Positions 43,023 to 51,636 of a stretch of 64,000 nt of DNA are shown piece by piece (within the stretch, counting starts at the first letter, position 1; each line of letters starts with the position of its first letter). Under the pieces are notes generated by a model. That model made no database searches. It saw only the letters and a program-made list of their open reading frames with translations, and was not told where the DNA came from. This DNA comes from Opitutia bacterium. GTDB lineage: Bacteria > Verrucomicrobiota > Verrucomicrobiia > Opitutales > UBA953. The translations under genes and the position numbers were made by a program. The stretch lies in the NCBI GenBank assembly GCA_947378845.1, contig CANCLQ010000002.1, positions 62,001 to 126,000 of the forward strand, given 5' to 3'.

Positions 43023-43603
43023 CGACCAGAAAATTTCTCGGCTAGCTCGGCGATTACCTTTGGTAGCAAGGCATGCTCAGCTTGATGAATTTTTTTCGCG
43101 AACGTTTCTTGCGTGTCGGACGCTTCGCGTACGACGCGCGATTGCCCTAAGTGTTTTCCGCCGTCTACTTCCGCCGTCACCCAGTGTACCGTGCAGCCTC
43201 CCTCGGGAGCGTTTGCTCGCCAGGTCTGTCCAATGCCATCCAGTCCAGGAAACGCCGGCAACAAAGTAGGGTGTAGGTTGATGATTCGATTCGCAAAGCG
43301 TTCTAAGAGCGGGGCTTTTACGACGCGCATGAAGCCGGCAAGGACGACCAGGTCTACTTTGTGCTCCGATAAAGTATCAGCCCAAAACGCTTCCTGCTCT
43401 GGGGAGAATTTAGTCTTAAAGGGGCCAGGGTCTAAAAAGAAGGCAGGTACGCCGAACTTAGGCCCCAGTTGCAGCATTGGTGCGGTTGGGATGTCACAGT
43501 AGATTCCGACAATTTTGGCTTTGCCGAGCCGTCCCTCCGCTTGCGCACACAGAACTGCCTCGGCATTCGAGCCGCGACCTGATCCTAAAAGTGCAACGCG
43601 CAT
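43019..43603 (-). CDS. purN: phosphoribosylglycinamide formyltransferase
   Basis: Transfers a formyl group from 10-formyl-THF to GAR in purine synthesis. 194 aa. Begins VALLGSGRGSNAEAV, contains VVLAGFMRVV, the NLHPTLLPAFPGLDGIGQ segment with catalytic His and Asn, and GGCTVHWVTAEVDGG with the Asp. Coupled by ATGA overlap to prmA downstream. The upstream gap to namZ is 117 bases and holds a candidate promoter for the opposite strand. Confidence 0.95.
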   Translation of the reverse strand: MRVALLGSGRGSNAEAVLCAQAEGRLGKAKIVGIYCDIPTAPMLQLGPKFGVPAFFLDPGPFKTKFSPEQEAFWADTLSEHKVDLVVLAGFMRVVKAPLLERFANRIINLHPTLLPAFPGLDGIGQTWRANAPEGGCTVHWVTAEVDGGKHLGQSRVVREASDTQETFAKKIHQAEHALLPKVIAELAEKFSGR

Positions 43604-43630
43604 GGATTAAGGTGCGACAGATGGCGCCGC

Positions 43631-43660
43631 TCGGCAAATCGATTTTACTATTCTTATAAT
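43631..43660 (+). promoter_or_regulatory. Candidate promoter for namZ
   Basis: A perfect -10 hexamer TATAAT (43655-43660) lies in an AT-rich stretch, with TCGGCA (43631-43636) as a 4/6 -35 match at 18 bases. It is 60 bases before the namZ ATG. Confidence 0.38.
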
Positions 43661-43720
43661 AAATCGAAAACAAATTTGAACCTTCTCGTTTTAGACGAAA
43701 GATAGAGAGATATTTAGAAC

Positions 43721-45040
43721 ATGGACCGTCGCGATTTTTTCCGCCTCACCGCACTTGCCACTCTTGGCGTAACTTTAATTCCTGGCTGTACCTCGGGTAC
43801 TGGAGGAGGCGCAAGTTCTTCAGGCGGCACAGCCTCATTGCCAGGCGAAAAAGATTTTACCGGCAATAAGGTTATGCTCGGCATCGATGCATTAGCTGCC
43901 GACGGTTTTGCGCCGCTCAAAGGAATGCGCTGCGGATTGGTAACGCACAAAGCCGGAGTTAATGGTGCCGGTGTTCGCACGGTTGATATTTTAGCCAGCA
44001 CACCAGGTGTTAAGCTCACCAAATTATTTGGTCCCGAACACGGCATCGATGGCAACGCCGCCGCTGAAGTTGTAGTTAAGAATGCTCGCGATGCTCGAAC
44101 GGGTCTACCGATTTATTCTTTGTACGGCGCAACGCGACGTCCAACACCTGCGATGCTCGCCGATCTCGATGTCATCGTCATCGACTTCCAAGACATCGGA
44201 TCTCGCTCCTACACGTACATCAGTTGCATGCGATACGTCATCGAAGCATGCTTCTCTCTCGAGCGCCCGATTAAGGTCATCGTACTCGATCGACCTAACC
44301 CACTCGGCGGAGAAAAAGTAGATGGACCATTTATTGATCGGGCCCGCCGCAGTTATGTGGGTGCGTATGAAATGCCCTATGTGCACGGACTCACTATCGG
44401 CGAAATCGCACGCTGGGCTGCTGCAACGCCCGGAGTTTTAGAAGTCTCCGAAGCTCAACGCCAACGCGGCAAACTAGAAGTTATTAGTATGCGTGGCTGG
44501 CGACGCAGCATGACGTGGGATCGTACAGGCTTAACTTGGGTGCCCACCTCTCCCCGCGTTCCATCGCCTCAAGCAACGCTTGGCTACGCAATGGTGGGCT
44601 TAGGCTGTATCATCGGTGATTTTAGCCACAGCTTTGGGAATCAGATGCATTTTCGTTTCCTTAAATATAGTCGCAAGCGCTCGGCCGATTTAATCAGCAC
44701 GCTCGGCAACACGGTCCCTGGATTACAATTGAAGCCGATGGTGATGCAAGATGGCACGCAGGGGGTTTACACAGAGGTGAGTGATTGGAATAAATTAAAG
44801 CCTTCAGCGCTTTCACTTTATATGATGCGTCAATGTTGTGCTTGGAGCGCGACCAATCCTTTTGCTAAGGCCACCAACACCGAGCGCGATTTATTTATTA
44901 AGCACGTCGGCAGCGAAGCACTTTTTGATGAATTAAAAACCAAGGGAGCCGCAATCGATGTTGGCGGGTGGCTTGCAAAGTGGGACGCGCAATCTGCGGC
45001 GTTCCGCACTCGCACGGCACCATTCCGACTCTACTCTTAA
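43721..45040 (+). CDS. exo-beta-N-acetylmuramidase NamZ-like protein (DUF1343, GH171)
   Basis: 439 aa. DUF1343 proteins include NamZ, which releases N-acetylmuramic acid from the non-reducing ends of peptidoglycan fragments. N-terminus combines a twin-arginine type start (MDRRDFFRLTALATLG) with a lipobox-like LIPGC at about 23-27, followed by a Ser/Gly linker, so a lipid-anchored or Tat-exported protein is likely. The family core is seen in CGLVTHKAGV, LFGPEHGIDGNAAAE, LPIYSLYGATRRPT, VIDFQDIGSRSYTYIS, VIVLDRPNPLGG and PYVHGLTIGEIARW. No peptidoglycan-recycling partner gene lies beside it. Confidence 0.88.
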   Translation: MDRRDFFRLTALATLGVTLIPGCTSGTGGGASSSGGTASLPGEKDFTGNKVMLGIDALAADGFAPLKGMRCGLVTHKAGVNGAGVRTVDILASTPGVKLTKLFGPEHGIDGNAAAEVVVKNARDARTGLPIYSLYGATRRPTPAMLADLDVIVIDFQDIGSRSYTYISCMRYVIEACFSLERPIKVIVLDRPNPLGGEKVDGPFIDRARRSYVGAYEMPYVHGLTIGEIARWAAATPGVLEVSEAQRQRGKLEVISMRGWRRSMTWDRTGLTWVPTSPRVPSPQATLGYAMVGLGCIIGDFSHSFGNQMHFRFLKYSRKRSADLISTLGNTVPGLQLKPMVMQDGTQGVYTEVSDWNKLKPSALSLYMMRQCCAWSATNPFAKATNTERDLFIKHVGSEALFDELKTKGAAIDVGGWLAKWDAQSAAFRTRTAPFRLYS

Positions 45041-46954
45041 TTAGTAGGCGCGACCTTCGCGCTTTTCCCAGTAGTTAATATAAGCCTGATTGAGGACGCC
45101 ATAACCACCAGGCGTTGGATAATCACCGGTGAAGTACCAGTCGCCCAAGCTTTGCGGGCAGGCTTTGTGCAACGACTCAATCTTTTGGAAGACAATCACC
45201 AGCTCGCCCTTCCAGGTGGATTTATGAGGGTAAACTAATTCAGCCGCTTTGGCCGCAATTTCTTCGTCGGTGAAAGAATCGTAAATGCGCTTCACATGAT
45301 TCTTCATTAAGTTCGCAGGGCCTTTGGCTTGTGCTAAACAATCTTCGTAAACATCGCGCAGTAGATCATTCATGCCGCGCTCTTTACAAAGTGCGACTGC
45401 CGCTTGGAAGGCGATGAACTTACCCATTTCCGACATATCAATGCCATAGCAGTCGGGGTAGCGAATTTGTGGAGCCGTAGAGGCGATGACGATTCGCTTA
45501 GGATTAGGACGAGCAAGGATTCGGAGAATCGATTGACGTAACGTAGTGCCGCGAACGATTGAATCGTCGACGCAAACTAAAGTATCACCTTCGCGAACAG
45601 TGCCGTAAGAAATATCGTACACGTGTGATGCCATTTGCACGCGATTCTTTTCCTGCGAAATAAAAGTACGAAGCTTGACGTCTTTATGTGCGACTTTCTC
45701 GCCGCGCGGCCACCCGCCGAGGACTAGCCGATCGATTGCGGCTTCATCGAGTTTTCCGGCACGAAGCGCTTCGGCTAATTTATTGCGCACCTGAACGCGA
45801 CGGCGACGGCGGAGCTCTTCCATTAAGCCGTACCAGGCAATTTCAGCAGTGTTAGGAATATAGGAGAAGACGGCGCGGTCATGGTCTTCTTTTATTAATT
45901 CTAAAACATCATTCGCGAGGGCCGCGCCCAGTGCCTTTCGCTCGGCGTAAATTTCAGGATCATTGCCGCGCGAGAAATAAATTCGTTCGAATGAACAGTG
46001 AAGTTTTTTCCCAGGCGTATGAATAGGCTCAAGCACATGACGTCCGTCGGCCTTGATAATTAAGGCAGTTCCTGGAGGAACCTCTTTCACGTCATCTTGG
46101 TTGACCCCAACAATCGTCATTAAAGCTACGCGCTCTGAGGCGACGGCAATTAAGTCGTCGGTCTTCACGTACCATGCAGGACGAATTCCATTAGGATCGC
46201 GCACCACAAACGCGTCACCGTTGCCGACGAGCCCAGCAATTGCGTAACCACCATCCCAATTCTTTGCGGCCTTGCGTAATACATTTCCAACATCGAGGTG
46301 CTTAGAAATTTCTTTTTGTACTCCAGCGCCTTCGAGTCCTTGGTCGCGAAACGCCTTAAATAAGCGATCGTGTTCTTCATCGAGCCAGAAGCCGATTTCT
46401 TCGAGGATGGATTGAGTATCGGTCGAATAGATAACGTGAGCACCGCGTTCAGTTAGCGAAGCATTAAGCGCTGGCGTGTTGGTGAGATTGAAATTGCCTG
46501 CGACAAGCAGATTGCGAGTAGGCCAAATGGATTTACGTGCGTAGGGGTGGCAGGAAACGGAATCGAAATTACCCGAGGTTCCGTAGCGCAGGTGACCGAG
46601 TAAGAGTTCGCCGCCGAAATCGAAGTAGCGCTTAACGGTTTCAGGAAACTCTGGGACGATGGTCGCTTCGCGTACCATGTCGGAGTAGGCTTTGATCTGA
46701 CGGGTGAAAATTTGGGTCAGGCCCTGGGCGCCAATCTCGCGATCGCGGAATAAAAACGCTTCACCATTTTCGGCGCCGATCTTCACGCTTCCAATGCCGG
46801 CACCATCTTGTCCGCGATTGTGCTGTTTCTCCATCAAGAGGAACAGTTGGTTAAAGCCGTGTAAGGCCGTGCCATACTTTTCCTGATACCACTTGAGGTC
46901 CTTAGTCAGTCGGACCAGGGCAATGCCACATTCGTGCCTTAAGGAGTCGCTCAT
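45041..46954 (-). CDS. purF: amidophosphoribosyltransferase (extended PurF type)
   Basis: First step of de novo purine synthesis: glutamine plus PRPP to phosphoribosylamine. Class II glutamine amidotransferase with the nucleophile Cys at position 9 after a short leader (HECGIALVRL), NRGQDGAGIGS, and the PRTase motif LVCVDDSIVRGTTLRQSI. 637 aa is about 130 longer than E. coli PurF, with insertions in the glutaminase half and a longer C-terminal part. The C-terminal region also contains a CYGIDMSEMGKFIAF segment as in other PurF enzymes. Convergent with namZ, no bases between the stops. Confidence 0.88.
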   Translation of the reverse strand: MSDSLRHECGIALVRLTKDLKWYQEKYGTALHGFNQLFLLMEKQHNRGQDGAGIGSVKIGAENGEAFLFRDREIGAQGLTQIFTRQIKAYSDMVREATIVPEFPETVKRYFDFGGELLLGHLRYGTSGNFDSVSCHPYARKSIWPTRNLLVAGNFNLTNTPALNASLTERGAHVIYSTDTQSILEEIGFWLDEEHDRLFKAFRDQGLEGAGVQKEISKHLDVGNVLRKAAKNWDGGYAIAGLVGNGDAFVVRDPNGIRPAWYVKTDDLIAVASERVALMTIVGVNQDDVKEVPPGTALIIKADGRHVLEPIHTPGKKLHCSFERIYFSRGNDPEIYAERKALGAALANDVLELIKEDHDRAVFSYIPNTAEIAWYGLMEELRRRRRVQVRNKLAEALRAGKLDEAAIDRLVLGGWPRGEKVAHKDVKLRTFISQEKNRVQMASHVYDISYGTVREGDTLVCVDDSIVRGTTLRQSILRILARPNPKRIVIASTAPQIRYPDCYGIDMSEMGKFIAFQAAVALCKERGMNDLLRDVYEDCLAQAKGPANLMKNHVKRIYDSFTDEEIAAKAAELVYPHKSTWKGELVIVFQKIESLHKACPQSLGDWYFTGDYPTPGGYGVLNQAYINYWEKREGRAY

Positions 46955-47008
46955 CGCAGGCTTCCGAGTTTGCCTGCTTAGCGCGCTTCCTGTCCAGCGC
47001 TTACTCTT

Positions 47009-48061
47009 TTAAGTGCGCAAGATTTTGTCCAAACGGGCTAAACTTTCCGCAATTAGCCCAGCCATCGTTGAATGCTTGCGAAACGCTGGGTCCTTATGAT
47101 ACTCGGCTAAACCCTCCGCCAGTTCGCGGGCCTTCTCGGGGGTTGATAATAAATTAGACTCCATCGCTTGGAGTAAGTCGCGCACGCGATCAGGGGCGGC
47201 TAGTAAGCGTCGGTGTATGAGTGACCGCTCTTCACGTCGGTACTGCGCCGCCGAATCCGCGTTGATGTGTTGGCGACAGAGTTCAGTGAACGGCTGATTT
47301 TCTTTAAAGGAACCGGGTAAATAAAAGCGAATACGGCCGTCGTAAGATTGTTGGTCAAAGTCCATGGCACGAACTCGGATTGCTGTGGCATCGAAGTCGG
47401 GCGTCACGGCGACCACAAAATTATACGCCCGCATGTCACCCAGTAGGCGGACCAAGCAGCGTTCCTCAAATTTTATAAGTTCTTTTGCCAGGCGAACGGG
47501 GTGATGTCCGTCCGCGGCGAGCCATTTTTCTGCAAAGACATCGCCCGGAATGCCGGTGACGTGTTCTTCCACCAGCGATTCGCCGCCTGTAAGATAGTGA
47601 ATCCGATTCGGAGAGAGCAGGTGCTCAAGCTCGAGTCCACAAACCCGCGAAGCATCGCCCTTCTTGATATAGAAGTAATCATGATTCTCGTTGGTCGCGT
47701 TGACGATGCGGATGCGGAATGGCTGAGAGTTGCCGAACGAGCAGAAATCAACGCGGTCAACGTAGACGTGACGAAACACGCGCATGCCGCCTTCGCCGCG
47801 CAATAGCGCATAAATCTCCAGCAAGCCCTGCGAGAGTTTGGCCATTACGTCGGGAGGATAGGTGACGGTTTCCCACAGCGTATCTTTACCGCGATCCAAT
47901 AACGGTATCGCTTCGGAGTAAGCGCTTAAATCTGCGTAAGTAACAGGAAGGGCGACCTCTCGACCTTCACGCGCTAAGTATTCGCGCAAATTTTCACCGA
48001 TAGCAAAAGTAGGCTTACGATTGGTACGTTTAAATTCCCCCGTAAAGCCTGCGTCATCCAT
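47009..48061 (-). CDS. kinase-fold protein of unknown substrate
   Basis: 350 aa, no family I can name. The central part carries the marks of the protein-kinase/aminoglycoside-phosphotransferase fold: FYIKKGD (Lys133/134) as the ATP lysine, Glu154/156 in the next helix, a hinge-like LVEEHVTG, a catalytic-loop equivalent LGDMRAYNF (Asp209, Asn214) and MDFDQQ (Asp234) as the metal site. The N-terminal 110 residues and C-terminal helices are not recognised. It starts 3 bases after the stop of the Nudix gene, so both are on one message. Catalytic activity on a small molecule or protein is an inference from these motifs. Confidence 0.62.
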   Translation of the reverse strand: MDDAGFTGEFKRTNRKPTFAIGENLREYLAREGREVALPVTYADLSAYSEAIPLLDRGKDTLWETVTYPPDVMAKLSQGLLEIYALLRGEGGMRVFRHVYVDRVDFCSFGNSQPFRIRIVNATNENHDYFYIKKGDASRVCGLELEHLLSPNRIHYLTGGESLVEEHVTGIPGDVFAEKWLAADGHHPVRLAKELIKFEERCLVRLLGDMRAYNFVVAVTPDFDATAIRVRAMDFDQQSYDGRIRFYLPGSFKENQPFTELCRQHINADSAAQYRREERSLIHRRLLAAPDRVRDLLQAMESNLLSTPEKARELAEGLAEYHKDPAFRKHSTMAGLIAESLARLDKILRT

Positions 48062-48064
48062 CGT

Positions 48065-48586
48065 TCAATCAAGATTGGGACGTTGGCTCGACTCTTCAAT
48101 GGTCATCTTCAGGGGCGCGCCTGGATGACATTCAGCGCGGTAAGCAATGAAGCCACGGCGGTGTTGATCATAAATAGGCCAGATGAGAGTCGCATCGGTT
48201 TCAGGAATTTGAATGCCATTAATTTCTTCGCGCGAAAAGAATTTGAAATGGCCTTCATCAATTGTGGTCGGAATTTTATGAAGAGGCTTCCGGCAATCGA
48301 AAAGGAACATCAGCCAGTGAGCCTGACCCTCGTAGCCTTTTTCTGAAATCATTCCAAAAAGGTGAAGGTCGGAAGTAGTAATGGTATGATTGGTTTCTTC
48401 GGCAACTTCACGCACGGCGCATTCGAAGGGCGATTCGCCCTCGCTGGTTTCTAATTTTCCGCCGACGGGACTCCAGCATCCTTGGTTTGGAGCTTTGGTG
48501 CGCTGGATGAGTAGCAACTTTCCTGCATCGTCATGGATAAATACCAGGACGCTGATCTTAAATGGGAGGGCGGGGGCCGCGGACAT
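48065..48586 (-). CDS. Nudix hydrolase
   Basis: 173 aa. The Nudix box is complete: GGKLETSEGESPFECAVREV followed by AEETNH, giving G-x5-E-x7-R-E-x2-E-E. The surrounding strands (ISVLVFIHDDAGKLLLIQR and GCWSPVGG) are those of the MutT/ADP-ribose pyrophosphatase group. Substrate unknown; a nucleoside diphosphate derivative is expected. It has an SD-like AAGGTGG before the ATG, unlike most genes here. Divergent from fpg (56 bases between starts), and followed by the kinase-fold gene. Confidence 0.87.
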   Translation of the reverse strand: MSAAPALPFKISVLVFIHDDAGKLLLIQRTKAPNQGCWSPVGGKLETSEGESPFECAVREVAEETNHTITTSDLHLFGMISEKGYEGQAHWLMFLFDCRKPLHKIPTTIDEGHFKFFSREEINGIQIPETDATLIWPIYDQHRRGFIAYRAECHPGAPLKMTIEESSQRPNLD

Positions 48587-48642
48587 AAATCCACCTTGTA
48601 AGAGAATGTGTCAGGCTCAACCTTGGATTAATCAAAGTACCT

Positions 48643-49458
48643 ATGCCTGAATTAGCCGAAGTTGAATATTTCCGCCGTCAATGGAACGCAGGTATTGGTA
48701 AGAAAGTAGTGGGAGTAAGCTGGCATAAGACTGCGCGAGTGAATCGTGGATTAAATACGGTGAAGATTAGCCGACTCCTCAAGGGCGCGACGTTCTACTC
48801 ATCGCACGCTGCCGCCAAGCAAATGGCGTTCCGCTTTAGCAACGGCATATGGATTGGTCTGCACCTAGGTATGACGGGTCGACTCGAGTGCGGTGACGAA
48901 CAGCGTGCGCCCACGCCCTATGATCATTTCGTTATCAAAATGTCCGGCGGAAAGAATTTATTCTTTGTCGACCCTCGCCAATTTGGACGCGTACTATTCT
49001 ACCAAGGCGACGGCGTACCTGATTGGTGGGCAAAAATTGCGCCGCCAATTCTCTCTAAGGCTTTTAATGCCGAAGTGGTCGCCGCATTTCTCGAGCGCCG
49101 TTCGCGTGCACCGATTAAAGCCGTGCTCCTCATGCAAGAGCGTTTTCCTGGCATAGGTAATTGGATGGCCGATGAAGTTTTATGGCGTGCAGGTTTTCAT
49201 CCTTCAGCGAAGGCAGGAAATTTCGGACCCGTTGCTATTAAGAAACTAACCGCGACCCTGAAGAAAGTTTGTACGGACGCGATGCGCGTCATCGGCAAGG
49301 ATTGGTCCGACCCTCCGCGCACTTGGCTGTTTAATCATCGCTGGAGTGACGGCGGAAAGTGCCCACACTCTAAACAGCATTTAAAGCGCACGGAGATTGG
49401 CGGCCGGACAACATGCTGGTCTCCGGCAAAACAGAAGCTTGGCGCGGAACGCCGTTGA
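48643..49458 (+). CDS. DNA-formamidopyrimidine glycosylase family protein with degenerate zinc finger
   Basis: Base-excision repair of oxidised purines. 271 aa. N-terminal catalytic PELAEVE (Pro2, Glu3), Lys59 in the position of the beta-F loop lysine, HLGMTGRLE, VDPRQFGRV and the helix-two-turn-helix FPGIGNWMADEVLWRAG are all present, so lyase chemistry should be possible. The C-terminal zinc finger, normally four Cys, reads CPHSKQ..GGRTTCWSPAKQ (about 240-264): one Cys of each pair is replaced. This is like the zinc-less fingers of Nei-like enzymes. Functionally an Fpg/Nei family enzyme; substrate range uncertain. Confidence 0.88.
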   Translation: MPELAEVEYFRRQWNAGIGKKVVGVSWHKTARVNRGLNTVKISRLLKGATFYSSHAAAKQMAFRFSNGIWIGLHLGMTGRLECGDEQRAPTPYDHFVIKMSGGKNLFFVDPRQFGRVLFYQGDGVPDWWAKIAPPILSKAFNAEVVAAFLERRSRAPIKAVLLMQERFPGIGNWMADEVLWRAGFHPSAKAGNFGPVAIKKLTATLKKVCTDAMRVIGKDWSDPPRTWLFNHRWSDGGKCPHSKQHLKRTEIGGRTTCWSPAKQKLGAERR

Positions 49459-49488
49459 CCTTCTTCCGCGATAAGGAAATTTAATTTC

Positions 49489-50052
49489 ATGCGCATCACC
49501 GGTGGCATTGCACGCGGCATTCAATTGCGCGTTCCCTCCAAGGGCGGCGTGCGACCCGCCACGGACTATATTCGCGAAGCCGTTTTCAGTTCATTGGCTG
49601 CATTTATTCCAAGTGCCACAGTGCTCGATCTTTTTGCGGGCACCGGTGCTTATGCGCTCGAGTCTTTGAGCCGTGGAGCAAAATCAGCTACATGCGTCGA
49701 CCTTCGTGCGGGCAGTGAATTAGATGCGAACGCACAGGCTGTAGCGAAGTCGATGCAACTCCCGCAGCTACCACTTAAGATTATTACGGGCGATGCGACT
49801 AAGCCCGTAAAACTTGATGAAACATTTGATATTGTTTTCGCCGATCCGCCATGGGAATTGTGGGAAACGAAGGCTGCCGAGATTGCCCAGGCCGCTGTCG
49901 GTTACGCAAATTTAACTGCCGATGCGCGAGTTATTTTAGAAGCACCAGGCGGATTTGAAGTTCCAGTTCCTGAGGGTTGGAAACTCAAAAAAATTATTGG
50001 TAAAGGCAAAGGACAGCCTGCGGCATCGATTCTCGTGCGCGCCGCCGCTTAA
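49489..50052 (+). CDS. rsmD: 16S rRNA (guanine966-N2)-methyltransferase
   Basis: Methylates G966 of 16S rRNA using S-adenosylmethionine. 187 aa. Starts MRITGGIARGIQLRVP, with the VRPATDYIREAVFSSLA segment, the SAM motif VLDLFAGTGAYALESLSRGA and the N6/N2 motif IVFADPPW. Starts 30 bases after fpg and convergent with rsmE, with only one base between the stops. Confidence 0.93.
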   Translation: MRITGGIARGIQLRVPSKGGVRPATDYIREAVFSSLAAFIPSATVLDLFAGTGAYALESLSRGAKSATCVDLRAGSELDANAQAVAKSMQLPQLPLKIITGDATKPVKLDETFDIVFADPPWELWETKAAEIAQAAVGYANLTADARVILEAPGGFEVPVPEGWKLKKIIGKGKGQPAASILVRAAA

Positions 50053-50053
50053 G

Positions 50054-50815
50054 CTACGGAGCGAGTGGGCGATGTTTTTCCCAGGCCTTTAATTGCGAAA
50101 GCATAATCATGCTCCCAGCGAGCGCAGCACTCTCAACGCGCAGAATGCGGTCGCCCAAGTGACAGAGCACAAAATTATTTTTTAATAAGAGTGTTCGTTC
50201 AGCGGCCGACCATCCACGTTCGGGGCCAATCGCTAAAACGGCATACGTCGCAGTCGGCGCAGCGCCGCCGAGCGCTTGCGAAGCCTCGTATGGATCCAGC
50301 GCAATTCTCCAGCCGTTCGCTTTGATGTGAGTCAACGCTCCCTCTAAAGAATCATATCGGACGACTTCGGGGATCAAAGCCGAGCATGCTTGTTCGGCAC
50401 CTTTAGTAACGTGCTCTCCCCATTCAGCGTCTTTCCAGAGTGAGCTGGTTGCGTAACCTGCGTCGCCTTTTTCAGTATCGAAGAAAATAATTTTATCCAC
50501 CCCAACGCTCGCGAGGTCGTGCAAAACTTTTTTGGCAGTTTGCGGGCGAGGGAGTCCGACGATGACGGTGAGGGGAATTCTTTTTTGAACTCCATCTTCG
50601 AAAGTCACAGTGAAAGTGAGTTTAGGATGAGTCGCCGTGATGGTTGCGATTCCGCGTCGTGCATTTTTAATTCCGATATGAAATGTGGCGCCGACTTTTA
50701 AGCCGACCGTCGCGAGCAGGTGTACGGCGCGGGCATCGTCAAGTCCGAGGCCATCGGCTAGTTCTTTCTCGGTGAGCAAAACTAAGTTCACGGACGCATA
50801 ATTTGTTTGGCTCAT
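50054..50815 (-). CDS. rsmE: 16S rRNA (uracil1498-N3)-methyltransferase
   Basis: SPOUT-class methyltransferase acting on U1498 of 16S rRNA. 253 aa. PUA-like N-terminal domain (AVHLLATVGLKVGATFHI), then VIVGLPRPQTAKKVLHDLASVGVDKIIFF, EQACSALIPEV, the knot motif AIGPERGWSAAE, and the terminal LGDRILRVESAALAG. ATG 50815 was chosen by homology. Divergent from pdxH, with 66 bases between starts. Confidence 0.92.
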   Translation of the reverse strand: MSQTNYASVNLVLLTEKELADGLGLDDARAVHLLATVGLKVGATFHIGIKNARRGIATITATHPKLTFTVTFEDGVQKRIPLTVIVGLPRPQTAKKVLHDLASVGVDKIIFFDTEKGDAGYATSSLWKDAEWGEHVTKGAEQACSALIPEVVRYDSLEGALTHIKANGWRIALDPYEASQALGGAAPTATYAVLAIGPERGWSAAERTLLLKNNFVLCHLGDRILRVESAALAGSMIMLSQLKAWEKHRPLAP

Positions 50816-50881
50816 GCGAAGAAGCGAGAGGGAAGGGCGGCAAACGCTTGCACGCGGGGACACCTTCGGTATTTTCGCTCC

Positions 50882-51517
50882 ATGGATTTATCGGACCATC
50901 GTAAGGAGTATGCGACGCACGGCCTCGACCGCGACGAGCTGCTGCCGTGTCCATTGGCCCAATTCAAAGTTTGGTTCGAGCAGGCGAAGTCGGCAGGCAT
51001 CATCGAGCCCAACGCGATGGTCTTGAGCACCATCGACGACGCCGGAGCCCCCCACTCGCGCACCGTACTATTAAAGGCGGCGGAAGATCGCGGGCTCACC
51101 TTCTTCACTAACTACCACAGCCGTAAGGGCCTTCAGCTCGATCATGAGCCTCGGGCATCGCTGTTATTTCCTTGGTACGGGCTGGAGCGTCAGATTCACA
51201 TAAGTGGCATAGTGACAAAGACTTCCGAAGAAGAGTCTATCGCTTATTTCGCTAAAAGACCCTACGGTAGCCAGCTGGGCGCCTTGGCCTCCGACCAGAG
51301 CGAAGTGATTGCTGATCGGAGCGTTCTCGAGGTGCGATTAGCAGAACTTAAGGCAAAATACCCCGAAGGTAAGGTCCCGAAGCCCCAAAACTGGGGTGGA
51401 TACCGCTTAATTCCCGATACATATGAGTTTTGGCAGGGCAGGCTAAACCGCCTCCACGACCGCTTTTTATACACTTCGAGCGCAGGAAGTTGGGGCATAA
51501 AGAGGCTGAGTCCGTAG
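50882..51517 (+). CDS. pdxH: pyridoxamine 5'-phosphate oxidase
   Basis: FMN-dependent oxidation of pyridoxamine/pyridoxine 5'-phosphate to pyridoxal 5'-phosphate. 211 aa. Starts with the typical lead-in (LSDHRKEYATHGLDRDELL), then PNAMVLSTIDDAGAPHSRTVLLK, FFTNYHSRKGLQLDHEPRAS, the QIHISGIV strand, RPYGSQLGALASDQS and the C-terminal NWGGYRLIPDTYEFWQGR with LHDRFLY. ATG 50882 fits the family; the frame extends upstream to 50807. Confidence 0.95.
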   Translation: MDLSDHRKEYATHGLDRDELLPCPLAQFKVWFEQAKSAGIIEPNAMVLSTIDDAGAPHSRTVLLKAAEDRGLTFFTNYHSRKGLQLDHEPRASLLFPWYGLERQIHISGIVTKTSEEESIAYFAKRPYGSQLGALASDQSEVIADRSVLEVRLAELKAKYPEGKVPKPQNWGGYRLIPDTYEFWQGRLNRLHDRFLYTSSAGSWGIKRLSP

Positions 51518-51636
51518 ACGTTCCGGAGATTAGTATTCCTAATAGGAAAGGGGGAGTGGCCTAACTCGTGAAGTAGGGAATAGCGTAGGGTTGACCTATT
51601 TGCTCGGTTTCATTCACACCTACCTTCCCGCGTCTA

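Noticed and set aside
51538..51562. Short palindrome TTCCTAATAGGAA before atpB as a terminator or operator.
   Set aside because: The stem is only five or six pairs with almost no loop and no T tract; too short to support a call.
51591..51636. Promoter of the ATP synthase operon at TTGACC.
   Set aside because: The -35 hexamer is good, but no position 15 to 18 bases downstream resembles TATAAT, so it is only mentioned under atpB.
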